A stretch of 64,000 bases of DNA from Ihuprevotella massiliensis (GTDB lineage Bacteria > Bacteroidota > Bacteroidia > Bacteroidales > Bacteroidaceae): assembly GCA_900095835.1 (NCBI GenBank), contig LT608321.1:2414765-2478764 (forward strand), given 5' to 3'. Below, piece by piece: positions 47,654 through 56,721 of this stretch (positions within the stretch are counted from its first letter, which is position 1; every line of letters begins with the position of its first letter). Both the position numbers and the translations under genes were made by a program. The notes under the pieces were generated by a model, which did no database searches, had not been told where the DNA came from, and saw nothing but the letters and a program-made list of their open reading frames with translations.

Positions 47654-47735
47654 TTATCCCTCTGGGGCTATTTGTTGCCCCATACCATCATAACGGAAGC
47701 TCACACGAGCGTGTTCGTTTACCGCCTCGCGTTAG
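47654..47735 (-). pseudogene. Rhs core scrap
   Basis: The minus frame AVNEHARVSFRYDGMGQQIA ends PEG-stop. RVSFRYDGMGQQIA is a YD-repeat of an Rhs cage. No tip or start remains. Confidence 0.6.
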
Positions 47736-47752
47736 AGGTGTGCGCTCCAAAA

Positions 47753-48016
47753 TTAGTACAAATGAGTGCTTATAACTAAATCCACATCCTCCTTATTTGT
47801 TTTCATCCAGTCTTTCAGGTGAGTAAAACCTAGTGGTTCATCAGGATTTATCTCTTCTTCCTGCTCTCCGATCTCTAATGCAATTTCTTGATGTCTGGAG
47901 CGAACAATCTTAAGAAACTCGATTAGTCTATCTAGCTCCATTTTTGATAAATGGAGTGTAACCTCCTTCAGAGTTAGGAGTTTTCGTCCATTGTTGCTAT
48001 ATCCAAATGCTTCCAT
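47753..48016 (-). CDS. Small immunity-like protein (Imm32-like)
   Basis: 87 aa starting MEAFGYSNNGRKLLTLKEVT, then LHLSKMELDRLIEFLKIV and an acidic loop ending GFTHLKDWMKTNKEDVDLVI. The order 'L.E.....S...L..L..FL.....HxHL.D......D.I' recalls Imm32. The match is weak and the family remains unproven. Confidence 0.55.
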   Translation of the reverse strand: MEAFGYSNNGRKLLTLKEVTLHLSKMELDRLIEFLKIVRSRHQEIALEIGEQEEEINPDEPLGFTHLKDWMKTNKEDVDLVISTHLY

Positions 48017-48085
48017 TATATCAGTTCATTAATAGGGGGGAACTCTATCCATGTTCTTGTATTTTCCAAATTTCAAGATAGCCAA

Positions 48086-48631
48086 TCAATATCTACCATT
48101 ACAATCATCTGGAAACACGAGATAGATCCGGTTAGTATTCACTCCTCCTTGCTCTGTAATAGTCTTATAGATCTTTACTTGTTTATCTTTAAGTATTGGG
48201 GCATATGTTGTAGAAAATCTACAATCAAACCCCATATCATCTAGAGGGTTATCCAGATACTCCACAGTCGATAGTGTACTAAAAAATAGATTTGGAATAC
48301 AAAAACCGACATCATCCACTTCATCATCAAAGTCAACGAAGGTCAAACAACTGAATAACCTTCGCTCTTCCATCGATGAATAAAGCTTTCGAAAGTAAGT
48401 TCTACTATCAAACAGCAACATTTGAGCCATTGACGCAAGGTATAAAGAGATTTCTTCGTTACTGAAATAATCCTTCAAGAAATCTACACTTTTATACCTG
48501 GTAATTAATGGTATTTCCTCATACTGACCATCAAGGACGTTCACCTTGGAAATATTATCAAACAACTCTTGATTAATAATCTTTCTATGAACTTCTGCTG
48601 TTATAAATTCCATCCGTGCTGTTTTATCCAT
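48086..48631 (-). CDS. Presumed immunity protein, unknown family
   Basis: 181 aa, soluble and acidic, with no motif recognised. Its start overlaps the stop of an upstream toxin tail (48601-48708), the standard toxin-immunity overlap. Immunity function is inferred from that arrangement. Confidence 0.65.
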   Translation of the reverse strand: MDKTARMEFITAEVHRKIINQELFDNISKVNVLDGQYEEIPLITRYKSVDFLKDYFSNEEISLYLASMAQMLLFDSRTYFRKLYSSMEERRLFSCLTFVDFDDEVDDVGFCIPNLFFSTLSTVEYLDNPLDDMGFDCRFSTTYAPILKDKQVKIYKTITEQGGVNTNRIYLVFPDDCNGRY

Positions 48632-48708
48632 TCTTTCGTCTTTCTACTAAAATTAGGGTCACTGTCGTGTATAGTGCCATCTAAATTAATTGGACCATCA
48701 TTTCCCCT
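48601..48708 (-). pseudogene. Orphan toxin C-terminal tail
   Basis: The minus frame GPINLDGTIHDSDPNFSRKT, then KEWIKQHGWNL-stop, is open for 35 codons after a stop. Its fused end overlaps the next gene's start by ~30 bp. It looks like the last part of a polymorphic-toxin tip whose N-terminus was lost. Confidence 0.55.
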
Positions 48709-48714
48709 TTATAT

Positions 48715-49314
48715 CTAACTTTCCCAAGTATAATAAAACACCAAAATATTATCCTCGGAATGATAGAACAAGCTATCACGAGCATTAAGCCCGATCTGCA
48801 ACAAGTAATCCAGCAGCATAGGCTCGTTTAATCGGTCTCTTATTCGCCGTTTGGTGTACATATCACTTTGTTCAAATGCAAGCCTTTCGCCTTTTTCATA
48901 GAAAATCCATTTAGTATCCTTCATCAGATAGACAACACGTTCTTTGCCTTGTTGATAAGACTGAAAGCAATAAAAATCACCCCTACCACTTGATGCAGAT
49001 ATTCTGTAAGATTCTACTGCCAACTCCAAAGATAGTACATTGAAGAGCGTCTGCCAACCATCTTCAAGGCGTGTTCTCATACATACAAAATCAGGAGCAT
49101 TCAGTGGTCTATAGAAGAATGCTGTATAGCTATTGGGAGAGACATCCTCTTTATGTGATAATAGTGACTGTAAATTAGAAAGAGATAGCTCCTCACCTCG
49201 AGGATCAAGAGAGAGCATCCTTTGACATCCATTAGAATGGTCTGTCTTACTCATCACACCCAACAAGGCTTTCTGGATAGCATCTATAGTGCATCTAAAG
49301 GCTGTGATATACAT
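48715..49314 (-). CDS. Presumed immunity protein, unknown family
   Basis: 199 aa, no signal peptide. The last third reads LLDYLLQIGLNARDSLFYHS. No family recognised. The call rests on its size and place in the immunity array. The 235 bp upstream (49315-49549) hold no convincing gene. Confidence 0.6.
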   Translation of the reverse strand: MYITAFRCTIDAIQKALLGVMSKTDHSNGCQRMLSLDPRGEELSLSNLQSLLSHKEDVSPNSYTAFFYRPLNAPDFVCMRTRLEDGWQTLFNVLSLELAVESYRISASSGRGDFYCFQSYQQGKERVVYLMKDTKWIFYEKGERLAFEQSDMYTKRRIRDRLNEPMLLDYLLQIGLNARDSLFYHSEDNILVFYYTWES

Positions 49315-49549
49315 TGTACTTATGGATTATACGTTCGTTTTGAATGCCTGTAATTCCAGCTGTGGCGAACTCTATATGTATAAACAGAAAAAACAAGTTC
49401 TGAGGTCAAGCTCGTAGTGTTGCCAGCCGTCGTTCTTCCATTCCCTGCTGGAGTTTCACTCGTGCAAGCGGCACATTGCAGTTCCATACCCAATGGGGGT
49501 GTATTCACTGACGGGCTTGCTGAGACGACGCCCCAAGGCATAAAAACTA

Positions 49550-50113
49550 TCAATCTACTTTAATGGGGGAGAAACTGATTCCGCTAACTCGTGCCTTTTT
49601 CAATGCCTTTTTGACTCTGTCAGAGATCGCTATTCTAGTTGGGAAGAAAAACGCCTCAGAGGAACCAACAATTGGGACAATAGAGTATTTTTTTATCTTC
49701 TCCGTAGAGAGGACTGCTTTAATCAATATGCTTTTATTCACCCCATAAAGAGAACTATCTTCATTAAGTATATCAAGAGTTCTAGTGAATTTTGGAGCAA
49801 AATAACGATACTGATTTCCTGACTGAACTATGGGCACTTCGTACCACTCAATTCCCTCCTCGCCTGTCATTAATTCATCTATGATATTTCGAACTTGTTC
49901 GGAGAATAATGGTACACCCAAGTCATCGGCGATATAGTCGTCCAATGACATTTTGGGAGATAGTCTGTATTGGAATGGAAATCTTCTGTTAGATTCGATT
50001 GCCTCCATCCAGTCTATAAGAGTTTTTCCCCCACCTGGGGAGATAGCTAGGGGTGTTGAGGAAGTTTCCTCTTCGGGGAATTGTATTTGCCACCATTTCA
50101 TATTTATATCCAT
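49550..50113 (-). CDS. Imm11/DUF1629-like immunity protein
   Basis: 187 aa from the ATG at 50113 (MDINMKWWQIQFPEEE). Translation upstream of it is out-of-frame reading through a toxin tail. The pattern is GVPLFSEQVRNIIDELM, EWYEVPIV, FTRTLDILNEDSSLYGVNKS and AISDRVKKALKKARVSGISF, which is the DUF1629/Imm11 layout (SE....L......EW.P......Y....... LD...S......SE..K......GI.F). Two relatives lie at 50949 and 54529. Confidence 0.75.
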   Translation of the reverse strand: MDINMKWWQIQFPEEETSSTPLAISPGGGKTLIDWMEAIESNRRFPFQYRLSPKMSLDDYIADDLGVPLFSEQVRNIIDELMTGEEGIEWYEVPIVQSGNQYRYFAPKFTRTLDILNEDSSLYGVNKSILIKAVLSTEKIKKYSIVPIVGSSEAFFFPTRIAISDRVKKALKKARVSGISFSPIKVD

Positions 50114-50144
50114 CCTGTTTTTCGTAATAAGTCGGGGATGTTTC

Positions 50145-50232
50145 TTATGGAGTCCACTTGCCCGACTGCTCGATTTTACCCCCTTGGAGGTACTTGCGTA
50201 GCTTATGTTCGGGGTCATCGAAGAAGTTACCC
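50145..50232 (-). pseudogene. Orphan toxin tail before Imm11-like gene
   Basis: The minus frame GNFFDDPEHKLRKYLQGGKI, then EQSGKWTP-stop, is open for 28 codons and ends 32 bp before the Imm11-like start. It joins the end of the Imm9-like gene directly. It is the displaced tip's last residues. Confidence 0.5.
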
Positions 50233-50697
50233 TAAAGGGCATTTGCTGAATTTAATCCGATGCCCACCACATGTTACACCTTTGGTAAAAAGTAGAATTA
50301 GTGCTTTTGTCGCTGCGTCGACAATGTAGTCCTCTATTGTATTATAACTTGAGTAATCTATCTCTTCTACGAAATAAAAGTGCCTACTGTCTGATATCGG
50401 ATTCCATAAAGACCATTCTACTTTTCGAAGTCCCCATCTAGTTTGTTTATGACTAGGAATGGGGATTGAGATAAATAAGCGATACTGCTCTCCCCAGCGA
50501 AAAGAGCGTTTAGTTGCCCCAACCCTATCCGAGGCTCTAGTCATAACGGAAATAACCAAAGATCTTCCTCCCATATCAAGTTCTTTCGCAAGTTTATCTA
50601 CTATCTCGCTCAACCTAACTCCTACAGCCTGCAGATTAATTTCTAGGCTTGTTAGGTTTGATATTTCACTTGGAAATGATATAATATACTCCTTCAT
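50227..50697 (-). CDS. Imm9-like immunity protein (second)
   Basis: 156 aa from the ATG at 50697 (MKEYIISFPSEISNLTSLEI). The core YRLFISIPIPSHKQTRWGL and the end YIVDAATKALILLFTKGVTC-GGHRIKF fit the same Imm9-like pattern as 46320-46811. An earlier in-frame ATG at 50790 reads through an Rhs scrap and is unlikely. Confidence 0.65.
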   Translation of the reverse strand: MKEYIISFPSEISNLTSLEINLQAVGVRLSEIVDKLAKELDMGGRSLVISVMTRASDRVGATKRSFRWGEQYRLFISIPIPSHKQTRWGLRKVEWSLWNPISDSRHFYFVEEIDYSSYNTIEDYIVDAATKALILLFTKGVTCGGHRIKFSKCPLG

Positions 50698-50819
50698 GAC
50701 TTTTTTATTTAGGGTTTCTTTCCCTTGTATCCTACTTGATATTTTATCTCTTCCTCGGTTATGTGCTAGGCTAAGTCCCTTCTTACGCAACTTACGTACT
50801 AACAGAAAACTGGCTTACT

Positions 50820-50895
50820 ACACTCAGCTCCAACTGAGTGCTTACACTATCAAAATAGCCTCGATCGGGGTGCTGCAACCACGGGGCATAAGCGA
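50820..50895 (-). pseudogene. Rhs linker scrap
   Basis: CACTCAGCTCCAACTGAGTG through GGGGCAT nearly matches 60003-60071, the start of the broken Rhs gene there (MPRRNTPDHSYFDS region). It is a stray copy of the same Rhs segment. Confidence 0.6.
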
Positions 50896-50948
50896 ACGTG
50901 AGGAGAGGTTCGTATAGACTATGATGACTTCTAAGAGAGGACACAAAT

Positions 50949-51578
50949 CTATTCATAACTAAACCTATTAAGTCCAGCTTCTTCTGAAGGGGAGAATTTT
51001 ATTCCTATGAGTTTCATTCCCTTGCATCTTTGACGAAATTCCTCAGAAACAAACAAAGTGAATGATATAGGACTAGGTGATATGACAAAGGCTTCCCAAG
51101 TGACATCTTCTCTAATGCAGAGATGTTCTATACGCTTTACCCACCCAGTCTTCTCTAGCTGTAGTACAGACTTTTCTTTGTCAATAAGGTCGTCTGTCTT
51201 GAGGTAGAACTGTATGTAGTAGTATTTACTCTCAATAATAGACTGCTTCCTCTTGTTTACTATGAATACCTCCTTGTAAACGAAAGGTTGAACCTCCATT
51301 GAGAGCAAAAGAGAAAGAAATCGTTCAGAGACAACGAACCCATCATAGTACTCTCTTAAATCAAACTTATACTTCCTGTCAGGACTAATCAACCAAAACT
51401 CTTCGGGTAATTCCACTCGTTCCCATTTTCCGTCTGTCCAACCTCCATAATCAGTTGGACGTAGGCTCCAAGGATCTTTTTCGTAGAATGCTGTATGTAA
51501 AACACACTCATAAATAGAGATAGGTGCACATCTCTCTTTTATCTCTTTTAACGCCCAGTATTTACTCAAGTCTGCCAT
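50949..51578 (-). CDS. Imm11/DUF1629-like immunity protein
   Basis: 209 aa. FVVSERFLSLLLSMEVQPF, KYYYIQFYLKTDDLIDKEKS and the ending LFVSEEFRQRCKGMKLIGIK-FSPSEE repeat the Imm11-like layout. Its ATG overlaps the stop of the upstream AHH-like tail (GCAGACTTGAGTAA reading), a preserved toxin-immunity junction. Confidence 0.72.
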   Translation of the reverse strand: MADLSKYWALKEIKERCAPISIYECVLHTAFYEKDPWSLRPTDYGGWTDGKWERVELPEEFWLISPDRKYKFDLREYYDGFVVSERFLSLLLSMEVQPFVYKEVFIVNKRKQSIIESKYYYIQFYLKTDDLIDKEKSVLQLEKTGWVKRIEHLCIREDVTWEAFVISPSPISFTLFVSEEFRQRCKGMKLIGIKFSPSEEAGLNRFSYE

Positions 51579-51789
51579 TATATGTTTTAGTTTTAATCTT
51601 ACCTTTCCGTATCTTTTTTCGAAGGCTCCTTTGGAGAGCTTTTACATTCATTGCAGCCTCCTCTTGAGATATTTTCCCGATATCAAATCTTTTCTTTATG
51701 CTATTGAGCTTTCCTGTAACCATCTTTGTATATCCTCTATGCCTTGAGCTATGATACAGCTTATTTCCGTGAAGCTTCGCTATCTGACA
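51562..51789 (-). pseudogene. Orphan AHH-like nuclease toxin tail
   Basis: A 75-codon minus frame with LHGNKLYHSSRHRGYT, then KMVTGKLNSIKKRF and ALQRSLRKKIRKGK. H-x-G...HxxRH..Y......L..I and a following helical pair resemble the end of AHH-type HNH toxins. The catalytic start is missing. It overlaps the immunity gene at 50949-51578 by ~17 bp. Confidence 0.5.
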
Positions 51790-51800
51790 TCAGTAGCCCC

Positions 51801-52256
51801 TTAGATGCGTCTTCCATCTGTTGCATTTTCAAACGCAAACAGTGGCTCAATGTCAGATCTTTCAAACAGGTAACTCTGTACTTTCTCAAGACTATCATTC
51901 GGGACATTTATCGCAATCAAAGAGGATAGATGAGATAGTTCCCAAGAGCAGTTTTCTTCTTTGAGTATATTCTTGATATCTACTTCTTCTTCCCAACTAG
52001 GGCAATAGACTCTTATAGTCGCATTATTAGCAGGGACTTCTACTGCGACAAAGTTAAAATCATCATCGAAAGTAACTCTATCACCTAGAGCAATACCTTT
52101 CACAAAGAAAGGTATGTTGTCAATAATGCCGACTCCCTTATCAATAGTGCTTACCCATAGAGACTCTACATCAAATGGTGGGTATCCATCCTCATCCATT
52201 TCAAGTTGGAAGTAGATCTTATTTCTTCTCATGCGTCTGACTTTTTTCTCTGCCAT
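51801..52256 (-). CDS. DUF4265 immunity-type protein
   Basis: 151 aa. KIYFQLEMDEDGYPPFDVES, LWVSTIDKGVGIIDNIPFFV and GIALGDRVTFDDDFNFVAVE are the DUF4265 signature (PP...ESLW......Y.IDNIPF...GIA.GD.V). DUF4265 proteins occur beside polymorphic toxins. The true start may be the MRR at residue 9. A short tail (AIGRNPIITV) just upstream may be its toxin's end. Confidence 0.78.
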   Translation of the reverse strand: MAEKKVRRMRRNKIYFQLEMDEDGYPPFDVESLWVSTIDKGVGIIDNIPFFVKGIALGDRVTFDDDFNFVAVEVPANNATIRVYCPSWEEEVDIKNILKEENCSWELSHLSSLIAINVPNDSLEKVQSYLFERSDIEPLFAFENATDGRRI

Positions 52257-52326
52257 CGCGATTCTTTTTCCTGAAATTTATACCGTTATGATTGGATTTC
52301 TGCCTATTGCACCTTCGACATAGCAT

Positions 52327-52749
52327 TTAACTATTCGCCAGGTATGGTGACATTCTCTCGTCTATCACAAGCATTCCTGTATACTCATTAAGAATTGGCT
52401 TGATATTTACATTGACCTTATTGATTACCACATACATAATATAATCATAGCCAAAATGGATCTCCATGCTATCATTGACTAACTTGCACCAACACTTATC
52501 TCTGAGGATAGATTTAGCTACAAAAGGAAGTTTTTCCAAGCTAATATTTTGCCCATCCTTAAGAGGGAACGAATCATAATTCTCAAATTCCGCTATAACA
52601 AAGAACGCAACGTCAATCTCACGAGCAATCTCTAACAATAAATCTATGTATAGACTTTCTATATAGAGATATTCATTTTCAGATGTCAGCGTTCCAATAT
52701 CGAAGAAACTATTCCATATAGCTCCATTCTGAATGCGAACTGAATACAT
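52327..52749 (-). CDS. Presumed immunity protein, unknown family
   Basis: 140 aa, mostly beta and acidic (MYSVRIQNGAIWNSFFDIG). No family recognised. It is placed in the immunity array with no toxin remnant next to it. Confidence 0.6.
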   Translation of the reverse strand: MYSVRIQNGAIWNSFFDIGTLTSENEYLYIESLYIDLLLEIAREIDVAFFVIAEFENYDSFPLKDGQNISLEKLPFVAKSILRDKCWCKLVNDSMEIHFGYDYIMYVVINKVNVNIKPILNEYTGMLVIDERMSPYLANS

Positions 52750-53434
52750 AACTAATCTATTATCTTGTTTACATTCCTATCGTGTGCCTTTGCTCTAGTT
52801 CTTTAGAATGCTAATCTTCTATTCGGTCGTCCCTTTTCAAATTTCCTCCTTCTGGAGCTCCTTGTCATGCGTTACTGAACGAAGGGATAGTGGATAGTGT
52901 CCTAAATTTGTATCTGAATTGCAAAGCTCATTATTCTGTGGTGAAAGAAAAACCAACAAGAGCTGTGGAACTTACTAAGTCACAAATATAGGAGTTTTTT
53001 TGGACCTCTCTCTCTCCTGAAAGTAGTTTTAACACTCTCGTTGAAGCTATGCTGAGTGCCTTAACTTGTCACGAATCCATCTATAGTAGAGACAGTATCG
53101 TAGACAGCAAGTTGGCTTCGTCCCTATCGCTTGCAAAGAGGATATCAGAACTTGTTTCTTACGTCCACTTTTACAGCGCTACCAGGTGTTTAACGAAGAT
53201 GCCACCTACGTTGACACGTGCCATGTTATCCTTCCCAGTGGCTCTGCTCTTTCTATTGGGGGCTGTGGCATCACAAATGACAACAGGCAAATACTCAGAT
53301 CGTCTATATCACCTTGAGGTCTGATACCTCAAATCATCATCCTAATTGTCAACCCCAAAAGGCTTCTGTGAAGTTTTGATACCTTGAATATAACCTTACA
53401 ACTGGAATCTACTTTTGTCCCCTTTTACTCCCGC
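52750..53434. other. Gene-free relic stretch
   Basis: About 685 bp. A plus-strand frame (AHYSVVKEKPTRAVELTKSQ, in-frame TAG, EFFWTSLSPESSFNTLVEAM) and a second frame (YQVFNEDATYVDTCHVILPS) look like decayed coding DNA, possibly a transposase or element gene, but I recognise no family. Neither has start, length or a neighbour to support a gene. Confidence 0.4.
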
Positions 53435-53779
53435 TTAGAACCATTGAAAAGGGGAGGGCAAATTGTTGTTTCGTATAAAACTATTATACCAAGTATCATA
53501 GTCAATAGGGGCTTGAGAACTCACTCCTTTTAACCAATACAGTTCGCCGTAAGCTCCGAGCATAGCCCAATGATACTCGGTTTCATGGCTCAGGTACAGG
53601 ACTTCATAATAGCTTTTTGGCTTTTTGTAATAGTGCCTTTTTAGAACCTCATTTGCCTCCTCAGTCGTTTTATACGCGTATTCTATCAAAATACATTTGA
53701 TTATAAGCAACCATGTATTGTAATACATCCCAACGTTATCTCCAGTCTGATTGTCTTTGAAGATTAGTAACTCATCCAT
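53435..53779 (-). CDS. Presumed immunity protein, unknown family
   Basis: 114 aa with LSHETEYHWAMLGAYGELYW, then LKGVSSQAPIDYDTWY. Aromatic-rich and soluble. A toxin tail (53826-53999) ends 46 bp upstream of its start, supporting a toxin-immunity pair. Confidence 0.65.
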   Translation of the reverse strand: MDELLIFKDNQTGDNVGMYYNTWLLIIKCILIEYAYKTTEEANEVLKRHYYKKPKSYYEVLYLSHETEYHWAMLGAYGELYWLKGVSSQAPIDYDTWYNSFIRNNNLPSPFQWF

Positions 53780-53825
53780 AAAAATATAATTCTAATGACT
53801 ATCTATAGCAACAACCTAGTGTTTG

Positions 53826-53999
53826 TCAAAATATGTCTGTGGTTTTATCGCTAACTATCGGAAATTGAGCACCTTTTGCTTTAGGATCCTTCCCATGAGG
53901 ATTTACCAATATTGAATCAATTTCAGCATCAAAATCATGAGATAAAGTCCCAGCTCTCCCCTTTGTGACGAGGTCTTCTCGGGAGTAGTTACCATTCAT
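53826..53999 (-). pseudogene. Orphan toxin tail
   Basis: 57 codons from the ATG at 53999 (MNGNYSREDLVTKGRAGTLS), ending ILVNPHGKDPKAKGAQFP. It overlaps the end of the upstream immunity gene by 11 bp. No catalytic residues can be named. Confidence 0.5.
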
Positions 54000-54468
54000 C
54001 CTTTTTCCCTGGAAGAACCTTGAGGATAAAAGGTCTAGATTCTTTATTGGAGAATTCAATTCTTTGTATAATGTACATAGGTAATTGATAGTGTTTGCAG
54101 AAGTATATATTCACATCCGTATCCAGAAAAAAGACTCGATGCTCATCGTCCCCATACTCTTTATAATGTCTACCACACTGTCTTAAGATTGCAGAAATGT
54201 TTTCTTTCTCTATGCCAAGACGTCTGATTGCTCTCTTCTTTTTAAGTAGCAATTGCGAAGAATACCTCAAGTAAATAGCTGTAGTTAGAGGTTCCTTGGA
54301 ATCAATAGTTCGTTCTAGGACGAGATGCTTACATAGCTCCACGAACTCAACTATGCACTCTCCCTCTGGAATAAATTTCCACTTCATCCTTTCTATGAGT
54401 AGAGGATTTCTTTCATACTCCTCAATATAACGGATAATATTAGTGAACGTCCAGTGCTTTCGCGACAT
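53989..54468 (-). CDS. Presumed immunity protein, unknown family
   Basis: 159 aa from MSRKHWTFTNIIRYIEEYER (ATG at 54468); an in-frame ATG 13 codons earlier is less likely. Helical N-terminus, basic middle (LLLKKKRAIRRLGIEKENIS). Not recognised. Position in the array suggests immunity. Confidence 0.6.
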   Translation of the reverse strand: MSRKHWTFTNIIRYIEEYERNPLLIERMKWKFIPEGECIVEFVELCKHLVLERTIDSKEPLTTAIYLRYSSQLLLKKKRAIRRLGIEKENISAILRQCGRHYKEYGDDEHRVFFLDTDVNIYFCKHYQLPMYIIQRIEFSNKESRPFILKVLPGKKDEW

Positions 54469-54528
54469 CTTGCAACCCTCGTTTACGTGACAAATCAGAT
54501 CCTGCATGCTGTCAAAATTATTTCATTC

Positions 54529-55062
54529 TTAGATTAATGGAACTAGATCTAAAGACAAACCATACATTTCTTTTTGCAACCTAGAAGACACAACAAATAA
54601 TGAAGGGTAGTAGCAATCTCTTGCGAGCGTGAACTCTAAATCTTGCGAGGTAAACTTATAAGGATATGTGGGAATTTTTTTTCCATTGGATAAGGTGCGA
54701 AATGGACTATTCTCCACATCTAATATTGGAAGCTTTCGAAAGATCTTAGCCAGGTAAAACTGCAATAACTCTCCTCTAAGACTTATCTTACAAGGATAGA
54801 AGATAACATCTTCTCCTACAATTTGCTCAATTCTCTTTTTCGCTCGTTCTGAGAAAATCGGAGCAGGCAAAAAACTTTCGAGATAGTCCAACTTTTGGAT
54901 GGACTCCAATGTCAATCTATTATCAGCGATCAGAACTGGAGAATACTGAAGAAGTTCTTCCTTATCATCTATCAAAAATTCATATAACTCTTCTTGCCTT
55001 TGGCGATTCCTGATGTGACATGGCACAAAATCCATATCACTTTGTTGTTGAAGTCTATACAT
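54529..55062 (-). CDS. Imm11/DUF1629-like immunity protein
   Basis: 177 aa. FLPAPIFSERAKKRIEQIVG, IFYPCKISLRGELLQFYLAK and IFRKLPILDVENSPFRTLSN repeat the Imm11-like layout, third of the three in the island. Five bases upstream of its start lies the end of a toxin tail (stop at 55068). Confidence 0.72.
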   Translation of the reverse strand: MYRLQQQSDMDFVPCHIRNRQRQEELYEFLIDDKEELLQYSPVLIADNRLTLESIQKLDYLESFLPAPIFSERAKKRIEQIVGEDVIFYPCKISLRGELLQFYLAKIFRKLPILDVENSPFRTLSNGKKIPTYPYKFTSQDLEFTLARDCYYPSLFVVSSRLQKEMYGLSLDLVPLI

Positions 55063-55067
55063 TTCTA

Positions 55068-55659
55068 TTAGTGCGTTTTATATTTTCCAGAATCCAATCC
55101 TTGTCTGACTTCGGTTTGTAAACCTACGACTTCCTTTTGAATTCTTCGTTGATCCCACTCTTCAATTTTGGAAATATCATAAAGCTCATCCATTCGCTGT
55201 TTCATCATGTGATTATATTCTTCATTCATATCCTTCTTTTGGCTATAAGATGCCTTCTTAGTTGATGGTAAGGATGACCCTCAATCAAGGTGAGAGCAAC
55301 CATAGCTACCATCTGACAGAAGGATAGCTCTGGAGCTATTCCATCTGTCCCATCTTCATTGGTGGGCGGAGGGGGGTACAGGTGGATCGGGCAAGAAGGT
55401 GATGATGCTCGCAAAGACTGCCCCTATAATGTCGAAGACCATACTGATATTGGAAATAGGAAATAGAGACATAATGGGGAGCAAGGCTTTATGTAGGTCT
55501 ATACCAAACCCAAAATCACTGTACTTCGCTGCTGGCATAGGTGGCGTCTTGGGCATCACAGAGGCAGCAAGACCCACTTGAAGAGGGTTCAGCTGCGCCT
55601 TCTTCTCCTCAAACAAGTTGTACTGCGTCATGTGCGATGCCTCCTATGCACTTGCTCAT
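55068..55659 (-). pseudogene. Broken effector: N-terminal segment, frameshifts, toxin tail
   Basis: Starts MSKCIGGIAHDAVQLV-stop (ATG at 55659). The frame then shifts to NLFEEKKAQLNPLQVGLAAS, VMPKTPPMPAA and a hydrophobic stretch (ISMVFDIIGAVFASIITFLP). It shifts again into PPTNEDGTDG-FCQMVAMVAL, and finally into a 70-codon tail (SYSQKKDMNEEYNHMMKQRM, WDQRRIQKEVVGLQTEVRQG). The intact N-terminus of the same family is seen at 58761. The tail just precedes the Imm11-like gene and is presumably its toxin. Confidence 0.65.
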
Positions 55660-55727
55660 AATTACTATTCTATGCTATTGAGATATATCTATATCAGGAG
55701 GATAGGACTCCGTCAATAGCTCATTCC

Positions 55728-56216
55728 TTAAATTAACTCCTTAATTAATCCTTCCACTTCGGTTGGAGTAAATACTAACCATTCTCTGTAGCTCTCACAA
55801 TCATAGACAGTTGTTCTTTTGCACTCTCCCCCAACCCAAAGGGTAGGCATCTCTGGGGTTCCCATAAGGAATGTAATTTCTTGATAATTAGAATCCCTTA
55901 TCTTGTCATAGTTTGGGTCTTCAAATATAAATCTCCACCTTTTCTTTTTGAACCCCAAACTTATATGTAAAGGCTTAAACATAAGCCCAGAATTTACTAT
56001 CCCCATCGGAGAACTCGGTATTGCTCCTATATAGTTGAAAATTTCCACCAAATCTCCACCAGATTCGTCAACTTCTATCAACCGACCGAAAGCATAGAGT
56101 TCTGTTGGGGGAAAGTCAACAGAAGCATAGCTTTTGATGTTATCAGTATATTCACTAGGCAAGAATAGTGGCACAATGAATATACTCCCTACTCGTTTCT
56201 GAAAAAACTTCATCAA
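55728..56216 (-). CDS. Imm26-family immunity protein
   Basis: 162 aa. KRVGSIFIVPLFLPSEYTD, TELYAFGRLIEVDESGGDLV and EIFNYIGAI match Imm26 (GDI..IPL...YA.GR.......G....IFD). It overlaps the GIY-YIG toxin stop by 4 bp, so the pair is intact. Confidence 0.78.
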   Translation of the reverse strand: MMKFFQKRVGSIFIVPLFLPSEYTDNIKSYASVDFPPTELYAFGRLIEVDESGGDLVEIFNYIGAIPSSPMGIVNSGLMFKPLHISLGFKKKRWRFIFEDPNYDKIRDSNYQEITFLMGTPEMPTLWVGGECKRTTVYDCESYREWLVFTPTEVEGLIKELI

Positions 56217-56680
56217 TGAAAATTATTTGGGGTTATTTGTTTTTTATGATTAGCTACGATATCATCGTATTCCGCCTTAAAGGCTTTACCTCTAGGATCA
56301 ACTCTGCTTTTATCAAATGAGTTGATTTTGTTCCCTTTATTCGTAGAAGAAACTTCTTGGCCTATAATTCCTGTTTGGTATTTCTCTATATAAAATTGTT
56401 CAGATCCTCTTGCTCTTTCAATAGTTAAATCTGGATGTAAAACACGATGGGTGGTAGTGGCTTCATATCGCCCAGTCTTAATATTTTGTTCCATACGCAC
56501 ATCGACATCTTGTCGAGTAATCCCAATATAATAAGGGGTAGAACAGCCTTTTTCATATAGTGCATAAACAGAGAATCCTTCTGTCCCTAGAGGTACTAGC
56601 CCCCATGGATTGATCCAGACGTTTACAACGTGTACGTATGCATACAGGTTTGTTAATCCCGTCTCGAGACGAATAGGGGC
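56213..56680 (-). CDS. Rhs-tip GIY-YIG nuclease toxin (Rhs core lost by stop codon)
   Basis: 155 codons open from a TAA at 56681-56683. Upstream, the Rhs core end continues with YYSPETGAYIS in the same frame, so that TAA is a nonsense change in the cage. The open part runs LTNLYAYVHVVNVWINPWGL (Rhs exit motif, normally D-x-x-G-W-x-D-P-x-G-L), then a nuclease with STPYYIGITRQDV (GIY-YIG start), EARGSEQFYIEKY-like and NKINSFDKSRVDPRGKAF. Imm26 follows. Without the cage this tip cannot be secreted but could be recombined back onto an intact Rhs. Confidence 0.7.
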   Translation of the reverse strand, partial: APIRLETGLTNLYAYVHVVNVWINPWGLVPLGTEGFSVYALYEKGCSTPYYIGITRQDVDVRMEQNIKTGRYEATTTHRVLHPDLTIERARGSEQFYIEKYQTGIIGQEVSSTNKGNKINSFDKSRVDPRGKAFKAEYDDIVANHKKQITPNNFH

Positions 56681-56721
56681 TTAACTGATGTATGCTCCTG
56701 TTTCGGGAGAGTAATATGTTT

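Noticed and set aside
49320-49553. Minus-strand 77-codon frame between two immunity genes
   Set aside because: Low-complexity Ser/Thr composition, no plausible start context, no family; probably junk from a toxin or Rhs remnant.
53049-53324. Plus-strand 91-codon frame
   Set aside because: It opens inside a longer interrupted frame, has no recognisable family, and lies in a degraded stretch.
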